From: Dastarcus helophoroides
Taxonomy: Eukaryota > Arthropoda > Insecta > Coleoptera > Bothrideridae
DNA length: 64,000 bases
Assembly: GCA_028583605.1 (NCBI GenBank)
Contig: CM053332.1
Span: 21,208,297-21,272,296, forward strand
Direction of reading: 5' to 3'
The notes beneath the pieces were generated by a model. The model was not told where the DNA came from. It was given only the letters and a program-made list of their open reading frames with translations, and did no database searches. This document shows positions 11,808 through 23,145 of this stretch, in pieces. Made by a program: the position numbers and the translations under genes. Numbering within the stretch: position 1 is the first letter of the stretch; every line of letters begins with the position of its first letter.

Positions 11808-13154
11808 TGTATTTCCACTTTCTTAATCAGTTAGGTCTTCTGTCTTTTGCTAAATTATGCTAAATGATACGACTGAGGTCATCCAAGTTTTTCATATCAC
11901 AAAAATACAGTTTTGTTGCTTCTGGCCCAATCTTTCCCAGTGTGGTTTTCAGCATCCAATTTTACATTTTTCGATTGAGCCTCAAACAACTTCAGATTAC
12001 CGTTTTCGAGCTTCGTCTGAAACCAGCAATCAATACGATTGTATCCAAGGAGCAAATGTAGCTAAGATGGTAACGTCAGTCCTGAATATTTGATAACTGT
12101 CATCAAACATCGATTACGTGATTACGAAAGCGAACCATTGGCTTTTAATAAAAATATTCATATGATTTCGAATTCGAAACCCCCTCAGGATTTGAAATTT
12201 GTTAGCCCCCCCCCCCTTTTTGTTATTACTTAATACATAACGCTTTTAAATGGATAATGTATACAAATAATTCGGTAGCTATTTTGGGAATTCAGATGAC
12301 ACGACGACGTCGGGAAATGTTATTTTGATGTTTTCCCATTCATTACTAAAATGAAATCCGGAATATTTTAGGAACGTGAACAGTAAATTGCAGAAGTTGA
12401 TTAGCTTCGCATAAATCTGTTTGAGGATGACGAATGCTTTGACGTTTGAATATACCAATTTGTCATAAATCCGAATTCGGAGCGTGGCTGTTTTACTAGG
12501 AAACAATATAAAGCTGGGGTTTCATAGAGATAACTTATAATTAATAACGTCGGATTTGTAAAGTTTCGTTTTGTATCGCTTTTGATTAAACTTTCATTGA
12601 AATACGTGTACGGTAATATTAAATCGTTTTAACCAATGTTTGTTGTATCGAGAGGGAAAAAATATGCCACTAAATATAACATTGAATTATCAGTGTCATC
12701 TTGTTTTGTATAAATTAGCTAAAACTTTATCAGTTTCAAATATTGTATTAATTTGTTGAATGTTGAATTAATTAGTAGTAATTTTGGTATATATGGACTG
12801 CTTTAAATAATGCAACTCTAGAATTTAGTGGAAGCTTAGAGAGTTGTTAAGAAAATAACTAGTTCCAGTTCTGTTTGGTTTGTATCGGTTTTCGCAATGA
12901 GTGCCACGGAGGCAACACTTCAGCGTCAGCAGGTATTGAAAACAAAATTCCTCTGACGCTGTCCATTTAATAAACATACGTCCATGGTTAAAGTTCGAAT
13001 CTCTAAATCACTCAAAAATTAAACATCTTTTCTCAAACAGGTTTTTCAAGGTCAAATTTATCTGTCATCCTTAAACTGCAGCCAAGCGTTGTCACTCACT
13101 TTTCTATTAACTTTGGTCCTACGCCTCAATCATTTTCATACTTTTCTAAAATAC

Positions 13155-13193
<39 letters not shown>

Positions 13194-13738
13194 CATATTA
13201 TTTGTAAAACAAAATAAATATCATTTCAATATGTTTTAAACTCTTTGCTCTATCGACCATCCCAGTAAATTTTCGTATTTTACTTCCAAGAATTTCTCGT
13301 TAACAATTTTTCTCGATATTTCCTATTATTGTGCTTCATCGAATTCCTCATTTTAACTACAAACAAATTCAACAAGTTATTGAAAAGTACATCAAAGTCG
13401 CCTTTGAATGCTAACAGACTTTAATGCCGCTCGCCCTTAGCGAGCGACTTTGTAGATGGCAACATTTTACCGAGAAATAATCAAAGTAAGGTTTCGACAT
13501 TTTGTGTTTCCGTGTATGCGACATTAGCGGATATTGCGGCTATATCGCGAAGTATTTTCCTGCATTATCACGTTCTCAGTTTCAACGCCTTTTGCCACCC
13601 GGTCTCGGTGCAGCAGGAAGTTACATTTCTTGTTCAATCTTCGATATTCTTAGTGGTTTGTCATTTGATCGCGATAGCGAACGTGCACCGCTTTGTGTCA
13701 TCTTTATGGCGCTTATGTCACAAGCACGCAAAACTTTA
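11808..13738. other. Unassigned DNA with simple-sequence patches
   Basis: Includes a C run near 12206-12216 and a TA microsatellite at 13157-13191. Several open frames of 65-87 codons overlap each other in different frames and show no family signal. Confidence 0.4.
13157..13191. repeat. (TA)n microsatellite
   Basis: Uninterrupted TA dinucleotides of about 35 bases. Confidence 0.95.
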
Positions 13739-13912
13739 CTAATAAAACCGTGTCAAGGAAATTGAACAGATTGATTGCGCGGCTGTAGCAACCAAAGCGC
13801 TTGTTTCTGGTTTTTGCGCTCAAGCGCTCGAACGCAAAACCAGAAACAAGCGCTTTGGTTATTACAGTCGGACAATCAGTCTGCTTAATTTCCTTGACAC
13901 GGTTTTATTAGT
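13739..13912. mobile_element. Fold-back MITE, ~174 bp (family F2)
   Basis: Ends ACTAATAAAACCGTGTCAAG and CTTGACACGGTTTTATTAGT are exact inverted copies. The inner arms carry CAACCAAAGCGCTTGTTTCT and its inverse. Non-coding. A right-half remnant of the family lies at 14187-14285 (AACAAGCGCTTTAATCG then CTTGACACGGTTCTATTA). Confidence 0.85.
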
Positions 13913-14035
13913 TTTTTAACTACTTAATCGGTAAATCTGATTTAAGCTGGTGTCTTAGTTTTTATAAGTTTAGGTTATTAACGGAATTCTTGGCGGTTAT
14001 TTCCCTGCAAATGTCACAAGTTGTAACAGCTCATT

Positions 14036-14170
14036 AAAGTACAGGATATATTTCTTTTGAAATTGGACCGTGTCAAAGAACTACTAGTAGTTTTTTGACA
14101 TGTTCCAATCCCAGAAGATGTATAGCCTGTACTGACTCTGGCCGTGGAAGCCTCCGTTATCAAGCTTATA
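14036..14170. repeat. Inverted fragment of the 6700/59010 repeat family
   Basis: GGACCGTGTCAAAGAACTAC and, inverted, GTAGTTTTTTGACATGTTCC form a hairpin at about 14040-14132. It is followed by TGACTCTGGCCGTGGAAGCC as in the other copies. Confidence 0.7.
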
Positions 14171-14186
14171 AAAGCTTTGAAGATGA

Positions 14187-14285
14187 TTAAACACAAAAAA
14201 ACAGCAACAAGCGCTTTAATCGTCAAAGCCTAACAATTAGTTAAATCGTATGTTGAATTTTCTTGACACGGTTCTATTATTTTTC
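14187..14285. mobile_element. F2 MITE right-half remnant
   Basis: Shares AACAAGCGCTTT and TTTTCTTGACACGGTTCTAT with the right arm of 13739-13912; the left arm is missing. Confidence 0.65.
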
Positions 14286-15415
14286 TACCCATTTAATCAG
14301 TAAATGTAATTTGACCTATTAGTCAGCCTTTTAAATCTTTACAGTTCAATTATCAAGGAATTCATAGTTGCAGTGTCACTAATAAAGCTTTTTGTCAACA
14401 TTCATTATCTAGTTATCAGAAAAATCCTCTGCCAAAAGATATACTAAAACAAAGATTTAAACGCCACTCGTATTTGATGTATAAATGAAATCCCCGTCGT
14501 GTCCTGCATCTTAAAAGCAATCAATTTGGTGCCTGAAATTTTTACGTAAAAAGAATTGAAATAATGCCGTCGACGTTATTGCGAAAGGTAGCGACTTGAA
14601 TATTCAAAAGATGGAGGCTAATTTGATTAGGAACAATTTTCTTGGGGGTTAGAAAGTCAAGACGTTGTTCCCGTTCCGCTTAACGCTACGTCTCCGAACT
14701 AATCTCATGACTGAAGCGTTTATTGCCTAAATAACGAGATTCTCATTTGAAACTGGCTTCTTTCGCTTTCTTGAGGACTCGTGATGATACGTGAACAGCT
14801 TGGTGATATCACATATCCTTTTAACGTTTATATCGTTATGAAGCTTAGAAAAAATACAATTTCGGTTGTTGGAGATGTGAGCTGGAATCGATCAAGTATA
14901 TTGTCGAGCTGAGTAATACTATTTAATTTGCATACGAAATAAGAACAAACGTGAACTACAGTGAGATGTAATAAACCACCGGCAGTTCTGTTTTCAGATA
15001 CGTTTCCTTAGATGAGATTCCTCCGGTTGGAACTGCAGTGTTTATTCCTTTTTGCACTTAATCCACATTCCGCCTCCTCAACCTGTAAAATATTCGCGCC
15101 ATCTTATCTTGGAAATGGTTATGTCATGTAAACTGGGTCATCAGTTTGAGAGCATTGCTTCATCAAGATTTCAGCTCACAGTATTTCGACTTACAAGACA
15201 AATGCTGGGTGAACGAAGACGAACATCTGCTCTTAGACAATGCAGCATAAATCGATATTGTCTTGGCCATATTCTAAGCTAATTTACTCAATAGTTCTAA
15301 GTGGTAATTAGTTTACAGTAAAAATAATCAATTTCCCAAAAATTCTAGTTTATTTTAAAATTCCTAGTTTAATTTAAAAATTCCTAGTTTAATTTAAAAA
15401 TTTTGATTTTTCTCC
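14286..15415. other. Unassigned DNA, short tandem at its end
   Basis: No gene recognised. At about 15345-15410 the phrase TTCCTAGTTTAATTTAAAAA is repeated in tandem (about 20-25 bp, two to three copies). Confidence 0.4.
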
Positions 15416-15432
15416 AAACATTTTTCTTTAGA

Positions 15433-15850
15433 CTTCATGTTAGGACCCTTATTGACCGAAAATATTATGTTTTTTTCAATTTATTTAACATTTCTTTGGC
15501 CCAGTTTGAAAATCTTTAAATTTTTATGGTTTGTTGACAATTTTATAAACAGTTTTTTAAATGCGACTACGTCATATTTAAATTTATTGAAAACGTCACT
15601 TTATGTCAGTTTACAAATTAAAAGGTTAGTTTATTTTACATAGAATAGGAATAATGAAAAATAGGAGACCAAAAATTAAAAATATGGAAAGAATAACAAT
15701 TTTGTTTGTTTGATAAATTAGGAAAATATAAAAAAATACATAAAAGAGGTTGTAGCACTGGACATCGATGTTTCGCTCTCATTTCAACAAACCATAAAAA
15801 TTTAAATATTTCCAAACTGGGCCGAAGAAATGTTTAATAAATTGAAAAAA
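15433..15850 (-). mobile_element. Hammerhead-family inverted-arm element (copy 1), with target duplication
   Basis: Flanked by ACATTTTTCTTTAGA at 15418-15432 and 15851-15865, an exact 15-bp target duplication. The left end reads CTTCATG then GACCCTTATTGACCG. The arm contains CAATTTATTTAACATTTCTT and GGCCCAGTTTG; its inverse closes the element before an A run. A truncated minus-strand hammerhead is inside. Long, variable target duplications plus an A-rich end indicate retrotransposition rather than cut-and-paste. No protein is encoded; the 68-codon frame at the left arm is incidental. Confidence 0.8.
15755..15784 (-). ncRNA. Truncated hammerhead ribozyme
   Basis: On the minus strand the 3' half remains: half of stem II, GAAA, the short stem III, the TC cleavage site and CAGTGC. 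The CTGANGA half is deleted and the sequence jumps to the right arm, so it cannot cleave. Confidence 0.75.
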
Positions 15851-16136
15851 ACATTTTTCTTTAGAGTTAAAATTATTGGGAACAAAATTAGTCTAAGCTA
15901 ATTTAAAGTTAATCGATATTGATATTAGTAATAGAATCGCTGACTCGACCCCAATATGATATTCCAAGTTCTATTATTAAGTTTGAGAAACGTTGACCGT
16001 TGAACGTCTTTTACATCGACGTTGTGAACTATTGATCTATTTTAATGGCGTAAATACATCAATTACATCTGTTTGGGTTCCATTTTTAATTTTTAATGTC
16101 GAGCTTTTTGCCAAATTTTATTTTTTTTCTTAAAAT

Positions 16137-18068
16137 ATTGAGGTTAAACTTGAAATATTTAAGAAAATTTTAATGCAGTATTACCTTTAAATTGCAAAAA
16201 GTCAACCAGGAGGAATACACTATCTTTAAAATGAGTACAATATCTTTAAACATTTTTGTTAAAAATTGCACACAATGTACGCTAAGGCTATAAATTATTG
16301 AACTGTAGCTGTTAAAAGTCATATTATATTAACATTTGCTTTTTTTTTAAATTCAACTTTTATTATGCCACAAATGCGGTTTTTGGTAAAACAATGGAGA
16401 ATGATGTTGAAATATGACCCAACCCATGTAACCCCAAACCAATTTTATAAAAATCACTATTGAGGTTAAACTTGAAATATTTAGGAAATTTTTAATGTAG
16501 TATTACCTTTAAATTGCAAAAAGTCAACTAGGAGGAATACATTATTTTTAAAATGAGTACAATATCTTTAAACATTTTTGTTAAAAATTGCACACCCTGT
16601 ACGCTAAGGCTATAAATTATTGAACTGTAGCTGTTAAAAGTCATATTAAATTAACATTTGCTTCTTTTTCAAATTCAACTTTTATTGTGCCACTAATGCG
16701 GTTTTTGGTAAAACAATGGAGAATGATGTTGAAATATGACCCAACCCATGTAACCCCAAACCAATTTTATAAAAATCACTATTGAGGTTATACTAAAAAT
16801 ATGTAAAAAATGTTTGATGTAGTATTACCTTTAAATTGCAAAAAGTCAACCATGAAGAATACATTATTTTTAAAATGAGTACAATATCTTTAAACATTTT
16901 TGTTAAAAATTGCACACCCTGTACGCTAAGGCTATAAATTATTGAACTGTAGCTGTTAAAAGTCATATTATATTAACATTTGCTTCTTTTTCAAATTTAA
17001 ATTTTATTGTGCCACAAATGCGGTTTTTGGTAAAACAATGGAGAATGATGTTAAAATATGACCCAACCCATGTAACCCCAAACCAATTTTATAAAAATCA
17101 CTATTGAGGTTAAACTTGAAATATTTAAGAAATTTTTAATGTAGTATTACCTTTAAATTGCAAAAAGTCAACCAGGAGGAATACATGATTTTTAAAATGA
17201 GTACAATATCTTTAAACATTTTTGTTAAAAATTGCACACCCTGTACGCTAAGACTATAAATTATTGAACTGTAGCTGTTAAAAGTCATATTATATTAACA
17301 TTTGCTTTTTTTTTAAATTTAACTTTTATTGTGCCACAAATGCGGTTTTTGGTAAAACAATGGAGAATGATGTTGAAATATGACCCAACCCATGTAACCC
17401 CAAACCAATTTTATAAAAATCACTATTGAGGTTAAACTTGAAATATTTAAGAAATTTTTAATGTAATATTACCTTTAAATTGCAAAAAGTCAACCAGGAG
17501 GAATACACTATCTTTAAAATGAGTACAATATCTTTAAACATTTTTGTTAAAAATTGCACACCCTGTACGCTAAGGCTATAAATTATTGAACTGTAGCTGT
17601 TAAAAGTCATATTAAATTAACATTTGCTTCTTTTTCAAATTCAACTTTTATTGTGCCACAAATGCGGTTTTTGGTAAAACAATGGAGAATGATGTTGAAA
17701 TATGACCCAACCCATGTAACCCCAAACCAATTTTATAAAAATCACTATTGGGGTTAAACTTGAAATATTTAAGAAATTTTTAATGTAGTATTACCTTTAA
17801 ATTGCAAAAAGTCAACCAGGAGGAATACACTATCTTTAAAATAAGTACAATACCTTTAAACATTTTTGTTACAAATTGCACACCCTGTACGCTAAGGCTA
17901 TAAATTATTGGACTGTAGCTGTTAAAAGTCATATTATATTAACATTTGCTTTTTTTTAAATTCAACTTTTATTGTGCCACAAATGCGGTTTTTGGTAAAA
18001 CAATGGAGAATGATGTTGAAATATGACCCAACCCATGTAACCCCGAACCAATTTTATAGAAATCACTT
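16137..18068. repeat. Satellite array, six 322-bp monomers
   Basis: ATTGAGGTTAAACTTGAAAT starts at 16137, 16459, 16781, 17103, 17425 and 17747 (one G variant), exactly 322 apart each time. Monomers share CACAAATGCGGTTTTTGGTA and TGGAGAATGATGTTGAAATA. The constant length suggests recent amplification or phasing constraint. Diverged relatives of the monomer lie in the repeats around the Penelope-like element (18660-18985 and 21780-22090). Confidence 0.95.
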
Positions 18069-18257
18069 TAACTAAATTTAAATTATTAAATTTGTAATAC
18101 TAGAGTTTTATTATGGTAAACAATATTGATGTTTTCAAATTAATTACCATTGTTTACGGATTGTCAGTTATATATTTTAAATAACATAGACTTCATGCGT
18201 CGTCAGCATAAAACCTTGTTTACTTATAATAGCATTTCGTCGTTGCCGTGAAAAATT

Positions 18258-19022
18258 CTTCTATGTGCTGAAATTTAAATTTTAAAGCAGAGCAAAAAAC
18301 ATATCGCAGCTGCAGCGAAAATTTTTTTTATGTGCATCTTTTTATAAAAATACGTTTTTTTTATAATCTGATGGGGATTGAATGACTTTTCTCTTTTAAA
18401 TAAATAGGTTTTTTTGTTCTCCTGTAAAATTTGCATATCAGTACATAAAAGATTTTTCCACGGCAACGACGATTTGTTAAAGTTTTGTATAACCTTATTA
18501 ATGGACAATGAAGCAAAAATGTTTCTTATATATTTCACTCTTTTAATATTTTGTGAATTTAATCATTTTCTGCCTTGTTTTCAAAATAACTACGATTATT
18601 TATGGATCGTCAGTTATAGATGATAAATAACATTGAAGCCAGCCTTTTTTGCCAAATTTCAATTTTTTTTATTAACATTTTAAGGTTACACTTAAAATTT
18701 TAAAAGTAATTTTAAATATACTTTATTTTAAAATTGTAAGAAGTCAAATATGAGAAACACTCTACTTTTAAAGTAAGTGAAATATCGCTGAAAATTTTTG
18801 TCAAAAGTTGTATACCCTGTACCTCAAACTTATGATCTTTTTTAATATAAATGTTAAAAGTCACATCACATTAACATTAGCTGCTTTGCTAAATCCAATT
18901 TAAAAGAAAAACCACAAATGCGGTTTTTGGTAAAACAGTGGAGAATGATGTTAAAATATGATTCTGCACCACATTGATTAAATCCATTTTTACTAAATTT
19001 AAACCATACTTAAATTTAAGTC
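18258..19022. repeat. Long direct repeat, left copy (flanks the Penelope-like element)
   Basis: Begins TATGTGCTGAAATTTAAATT and runs through a diverged 322-bp-type monomer to ACTAAATTTAAACCATACTT. The matching right copy is 21370-22099 plus 22535-22560. Similarity is high throughout by eye. The overlapping short open frames (87 and 69 codons on opposite strands) appear in both copies and carry no family signal. Confidence 0.88.
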
Positions 19023-19072
19023 CAAAGAAGGTTTTACCCCTTTACCACATCGGCAATTAAATTAATAATTAC

Positions 19073-19125
19073 GTGATACGTATTTCGCCAGCAGAACTGG
19101 CATTTTCAAGAGCACTAATCTTAAA
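19073..19125 (-). ncRNA. Decayed hammerhead-like motif of the Penelope-like element
   Basis: Minus strand: CTTGAAAA, then the stem GCCAG/CTGGC with a TTCTG loop, then GAAA, then a short stem TAC/GTA followed by TC. Stem II, GAAA and the short stem III fit a hammerhead. The CTGANGA box is altered and stem I pairs poorly. Position downstream of a Penelope-type ORF agrees with where such ribozymes are known. Confidence 0.5.
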
Positions 19126-19205
19126 AGATTAGCAAAAGATGCATCGACGTCATCTACATTGAGATTCAAATCGATACTGGCGGTCTTTTGCTTTCTTTCC
19201 TATTT

Positions 19206-21339
19206 CTAATTGTTTAACACATCTGGTGCATGCAATTTTGATCTGCCACAAATAGCCTTCAATAAACTGGAGGCCGCCAATGGTCCTTTATCTCCGTTAA
19301 GGGTAACTGGCATCTGATTGATATAAATTGTTTCGTATGCATCAAGTTCTCTGCTATTTGTGACCGATCTTAACAATTTTAAATTTTCAATGTTAATTTT
19401 GTGTCCTGTATTTATCATATGTAGGGCGACACTTGATTTTTCTGCTCTATTGTATCTGAAATGAGCGATATGTTCTTTAAATCTGGTTTTAATGGATCTC
19501 TTGGTCTGTCCAACATATGATAAATTACAATTGTTACAGCTTATTTCGTAAATTCCGGAATTCTCAAGCTTGTCCAATTTATCTTTAGCATTACCCAAAT
19601 TATTGCGGAGACTGTTGTTGGCTGTGTAAACTACTTTTACGTTGTTTTCTTTTAAAACTTTATTAATTTTATTAGTGATATTTGGGTAAAATGGTAATTT
19701 CACAACGGTTGTAGGAGTGTTATCTTTAGATTGGTCAAGCTTAGAGCAATCCTGAATTATTTTCTTAAATCTACATTTTCTTAACATGCTGTTTACTGTT
19801 TTTACGGGGAAACCATTAAAAATTGCAACATCTTTAATGTAAGCTAATTCTTTTGTATATCTGGATTTACTTAGAGGAACATTTAAAAGCCTGTTGATTA
19901 AAAAACGTATACTTGCTAATTTCTGTTGTGGACAATGATTAGAATCAGCTGTGATAAAGCGATTTGTATTGGTTTGTTTTCTGTATATATCGAACTCTAA
20001 ATTATTTTTATTTCTGATAACCAAGATATTTAAAAACTGGAGTAATCCATTGGTTTCTTTTTCAAATGTAAAGTTAATTGAATTGTATTTTGAGTTTAAC
20101 TTATCAACGAAATCTTGAACTTCATATTTACTGGTGTCAAAAACTGCAAAAATGTCGTCTACGTATCGTATCCAAATTCGAGGAAAGTTTATTAATTCAT
20201 TTTTGATTTCTTGTTCAAAATTGTCCATGAAAAGATTTGCTAGAAATGGACTTAATGGATTTCCCATGGTGATACCATTTGTTTGTTTATAAAATTTATT
20301 GTCAAACTGGAAGACGTTCTGTTTCATGCATAATGAAGTTAGAGTCAAATATTCTGAAATTACTTCTTTGTCTATTTGATTAAATGTCAAGAGTTCTTCT
20401 AAATAATTTAAAGTTTCGGCAATTGGTACGCTGGGAAAAAGTGACATCAAAAGATACCAGAATTTCTGTGGGTGACAAGGTCAACTCTTTAATTTTATTT
20501 ATAAATTCAGTGGTGTTTTTAATTGAAAATGATGCATTATTATTCTGAAGTTTTACGAATTCATTGTTAAGCCATTTTGCTAATTGGTAAGTGGGTGCGG
20601 TTACACCTGAAACAATTGGTCTCATTGAATTTCCCGGCTTATGAATTTTTGGTAAACAATACAATCTGGGGATCGATGGATTACTCGAGTTAATTTTGTA
20701 TTTTATTGGGTTGGTAATAAGATTGTTGCATTTTTTTATAGCACCTTTGAATTCTTTAATCATTTTTGGTAATGGATTCTTTGCTATTCTCTCATATGGT
20801 CCACTTTCAATTAAATTGTTTACTCTATTGTTATAATCAGGTTTATCCAATACAACAATCTTATTGCCTTTGTCTGCTTTTAGATAGTACCAATCTTTCT
20901 TTTTTAAGTTTTTAATTATGTGGTTCTGATTACTATTAATTCGATGTTCTTTGTTATTTTCAATAATTTTTTTACTTTGTTCTCTAATTATATTCTTACT
21001 TGGTTCATTTAATTTTGAAATTCCCGATTCGATTCCGACGCAAATTTGTTCGATGGGTGCTTTTACAAAAGGTGTATTGAATTTAAGTCCTTTATTTAAA
21101 AGTTCTAATTTTTTAGCATTAAAAACTTGTTTAGAGAGATTTACTACTATGTTAGTGTTTTTCGAAGGAGAAGGTTTATTACTTTGTGTCTTGTACTTTA
21201 AAATATTTTGCAGTTTTCTTTCATAAATTTCAATTTTCTTCTTGATTTTATACTCTATATTTTCAAACATTCTTCTTTGAAAAGCACTAAATTCTTCGTA
21301 TTCTTCTTCGTTGAGTTTGTATGTTAGTTTTTTGTACAA
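19206..21339 (-). pseudogene. Penelope-like reverse transcriptase with GIY-YIG endonuclease, frameshifted
   Basis: Two overlapping minus-strand frames (21339 to 20380, 319 codons; 20450 to 19206, 414 codons) join into one protein of about 715 residues. The first part has ADKGNKIVVLDKPDY, LYCLPKIHKPG and RPIVSG. The second has LFPSVPI, GITMGNPLSPFLANLFM and RYVDD (catalytic YVDD at about 20154-20165). At the C-terminus are GIYEISCNNCNLSYVGQTKR and a terminal EL..YETIYI, a GIY-YIG nuclease with the CxxC pair. This order is diagnostic of EN-plus Penelope-like elements, which reverse-transcribe RNA at nicked targets. The break lies at SFDVT/SLFPS near 20440. About five bases appear deleted between repeated CA-CTT bases, which explains the overlap. 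The start at 21339 is the first Met of the open frame; the true 5' end may be lost. Confidence 0.92.
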
Positions 21340-21369
21340 GTTGTATGAGTTAATTTCATGCCTTGTTCT

Positions 21370-22099
21370 ATTATGTGCTGAAGTTTAAATTTTAAAGCAG
21401 AGCAAAAAAACATATCGTAGTTGCAGTGGAAAATTTTTTTATGTGCACCTCTTTATAAAAATAGGTTTTTTTTATAATCTGATAGGGATTGAATGACTTT
21501 TCTCTTTCAAATAAATAGGTTTTTTTGCTCTCCTGTAAAATTAGCATATCAGCACATAGAAGATTTTTCCACGGCAACGACGATTTGTTAAAGTTTTGTA
21601 TAACCTTATTAACGGACAATGAAGCAGAAATGTTTCTTATATATTTCACTCTTCTAATATTTTGTAAATTTAATCATTTTTTGCCTTGTTTTAAAAATAA
21701 CTTCAATTATTTATGGATCGTCAGTTATAGATGTTAAATAACATTGAAGCCAGCCTTTTTTGCCAAATTTCAATTTTTTTTATTAACATTTCAAGGTTAC
21801 ACTTAAAATTTTGGAGGTAATTTTAAATATACTTTATTTTAAAATTGTAAGAAGTCAAATATAAGAAACACCCTACTTTTAAAGTAAGTGAAATATCGCT
21901 AAAAATTTTTGTCAAAAGTTGTATACCCTGTACCTCAAACTTATGATTTTTTTAATTTAAATGTTAAAAGTCACATCACGTTAACATTAGCTGCTTTTCT
22001 AAATCCAATTGTAAAAAAACCACAAATGCGGTTTTTGGTAAAACAGTGGAGAATGGTGTTAAAATATGACCCTGCACCAATTTGATCAGAACCATTTTT
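21370..22099. repeat. Long direct repeat, right copy
   Basis: Partner of 18258-19022. It continues after a MITE-like insertion (22100-22534) with ACTAAATTTAAACCATACTT, so the original unit was interrupted after the duplication. Confidence 0.87.
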
Positions 22100-22534
22100 C
22101 TCTAACACTATCATAGAAAGTGTACATTCTATTACTAAAAATTGTTATGGAACAGATGTCATTCTAGCACCCGTTCAGAATATATTCTACACACTGTTCT
22201 AAATTATTCTTATTGGTCGGAAACATTTAGGTTGTTTAGAATATTAATATTTAACTTTAAATCAGAAGCCGTTTAGGTTCATTTTAGGGCGGAATATCAA
22301 GTAATTTGTTTTTGTTGCTATGGTTACATGTAATAATTAAGGTATTTATTTAAAACGTCCTGTTTCAAAATTGTAATTTATTTTCAAGTTTTTTATAAAT
22401 ATTTAGGTTTTTTTCTATAATCTTGTTAGAGAAAGTATAGTCTACAACACGTTTGGAATGGCATATTTTACACTCGCGAAACTCGCTCGTGTGGAATATG
22501 TGCCATTCCATAACTTGTTGTAGAATATACTATT
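22100..22534. mobile_element. Inverted-repeat MITE inside the right long repeat
   Basis: Comparison with the left long repeat gives the empty site: ..CCATTTTT|ACTAAATTT.. there, but split by about 433 bases here. The two ends are degenerate inverted copies (TGTTATGGAACAG left; CCATTCCATAACTTGTTGTA right). An internal palindrome spans 22434-22531 (GGAATGGCATATTTTACAC and inverse). No coding capacity. Confidence 0.75.
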
Positions 22535-22581
22535 ACTAAATTTAAACCATACTTAAATTTGTTCTAACACAGTTTTATAAT

Positions 22582-22809
22582 TCTTCATGGTAGACCCTTA
22601 TTGACCGGAAATATTGAAATATTATGTTTTTTTTTTCAATTTATTTAACATTTCTTCGGCCCAGTTTGAAAATATTATTTATATATATATATATATATAT
22701 ATATCACGTAGTCCCATTTCAAAAATTGTTTAGAAAATTGTCAACAAACCATAAAAAAATTTAAATATTTCCAAACTGGGCCGATGAAATGTTAAATAAA
22801 TTGAAAAAA
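22582..22809. mobile_element. Hammerhead-family element, short deleted copy (copy 2)
   Basis: Flanked by ACAGTTTTATAAT at 22569-22581 and 22810-22822, an exact 13-bp duplication. The left end TCTTCATGGTAGACCCTTAT and the two arms are present. The centre, including any ribozyme, is replaced by a short TA-rich stretch (about 22676-22705). Confidence 0.85.
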
Positions 22810-22822
22810 ACAGTTTTATAAT

Positions 22823-23145
22823 GTCAAAAAACATCGATGTTTTCAGAATAATTAAAATTGTTTATGGATGATCAGTTATAGATTTTAAATAACATCGATC
22901 TCAGTATCGATGTCTCGTCAACATTGAACTTTGTTTGCTTATGAAGGAATTTGCCATACTTTTCTAAACCTCATTGAAGGGAAATAAATCAAAAATGTTT
23001 TTTACTCAGTTGAGCCTTCTAATATTTTGTGAATTTAATTAAATGTTTTCCTCTGCAATAATCACCTTTACTGGACTAAGACCTAAATCTAAACAACTTT
23101 GGATCAGTCCTTAGATGCATCCTTTAATCAAAGTGTGATTAAATA
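22823..23145. other. Unassigned AT-rich spacer
   Basis: Parts (GATCAGTTATAGATTTTAAA and TTCTAATATTTTGTGAATTT) resemble 18540-18640 of the long direct repeat, so this is probably a diverged unit of that repeat. No gene. Confidence 0.5.

Larger units (their letters stand above)
19023..21369 (-). mobile_element. Penelope-like retroelement, 5'-limited copy
   Basis: Contains one broken RT plus GIY-YIG gene on the minus strand. Downstream of it, at 19073-19125, is a decayed hammerhead-like terminal-repeat segment. The element lies between two ~750-bp direct repeats. Whether these are host satellite units or part of a composite mobile unit is not settled. I could not define a target duplication. 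Confidence 0.8.

Noticed and set aside
13502..13765. Overlapping 87- and 76-codon frames
   Set aside because: Two frames of the same DNA, neither with a family signal; one ends inside a MITE.
22100..22534. Fourth hammerhead-family copy
   Set aside because: The inverted ends differ in sequence (GGAATGGCATAT type) and no CTGANGA/GAAA core is present; kept as a separate MITE.
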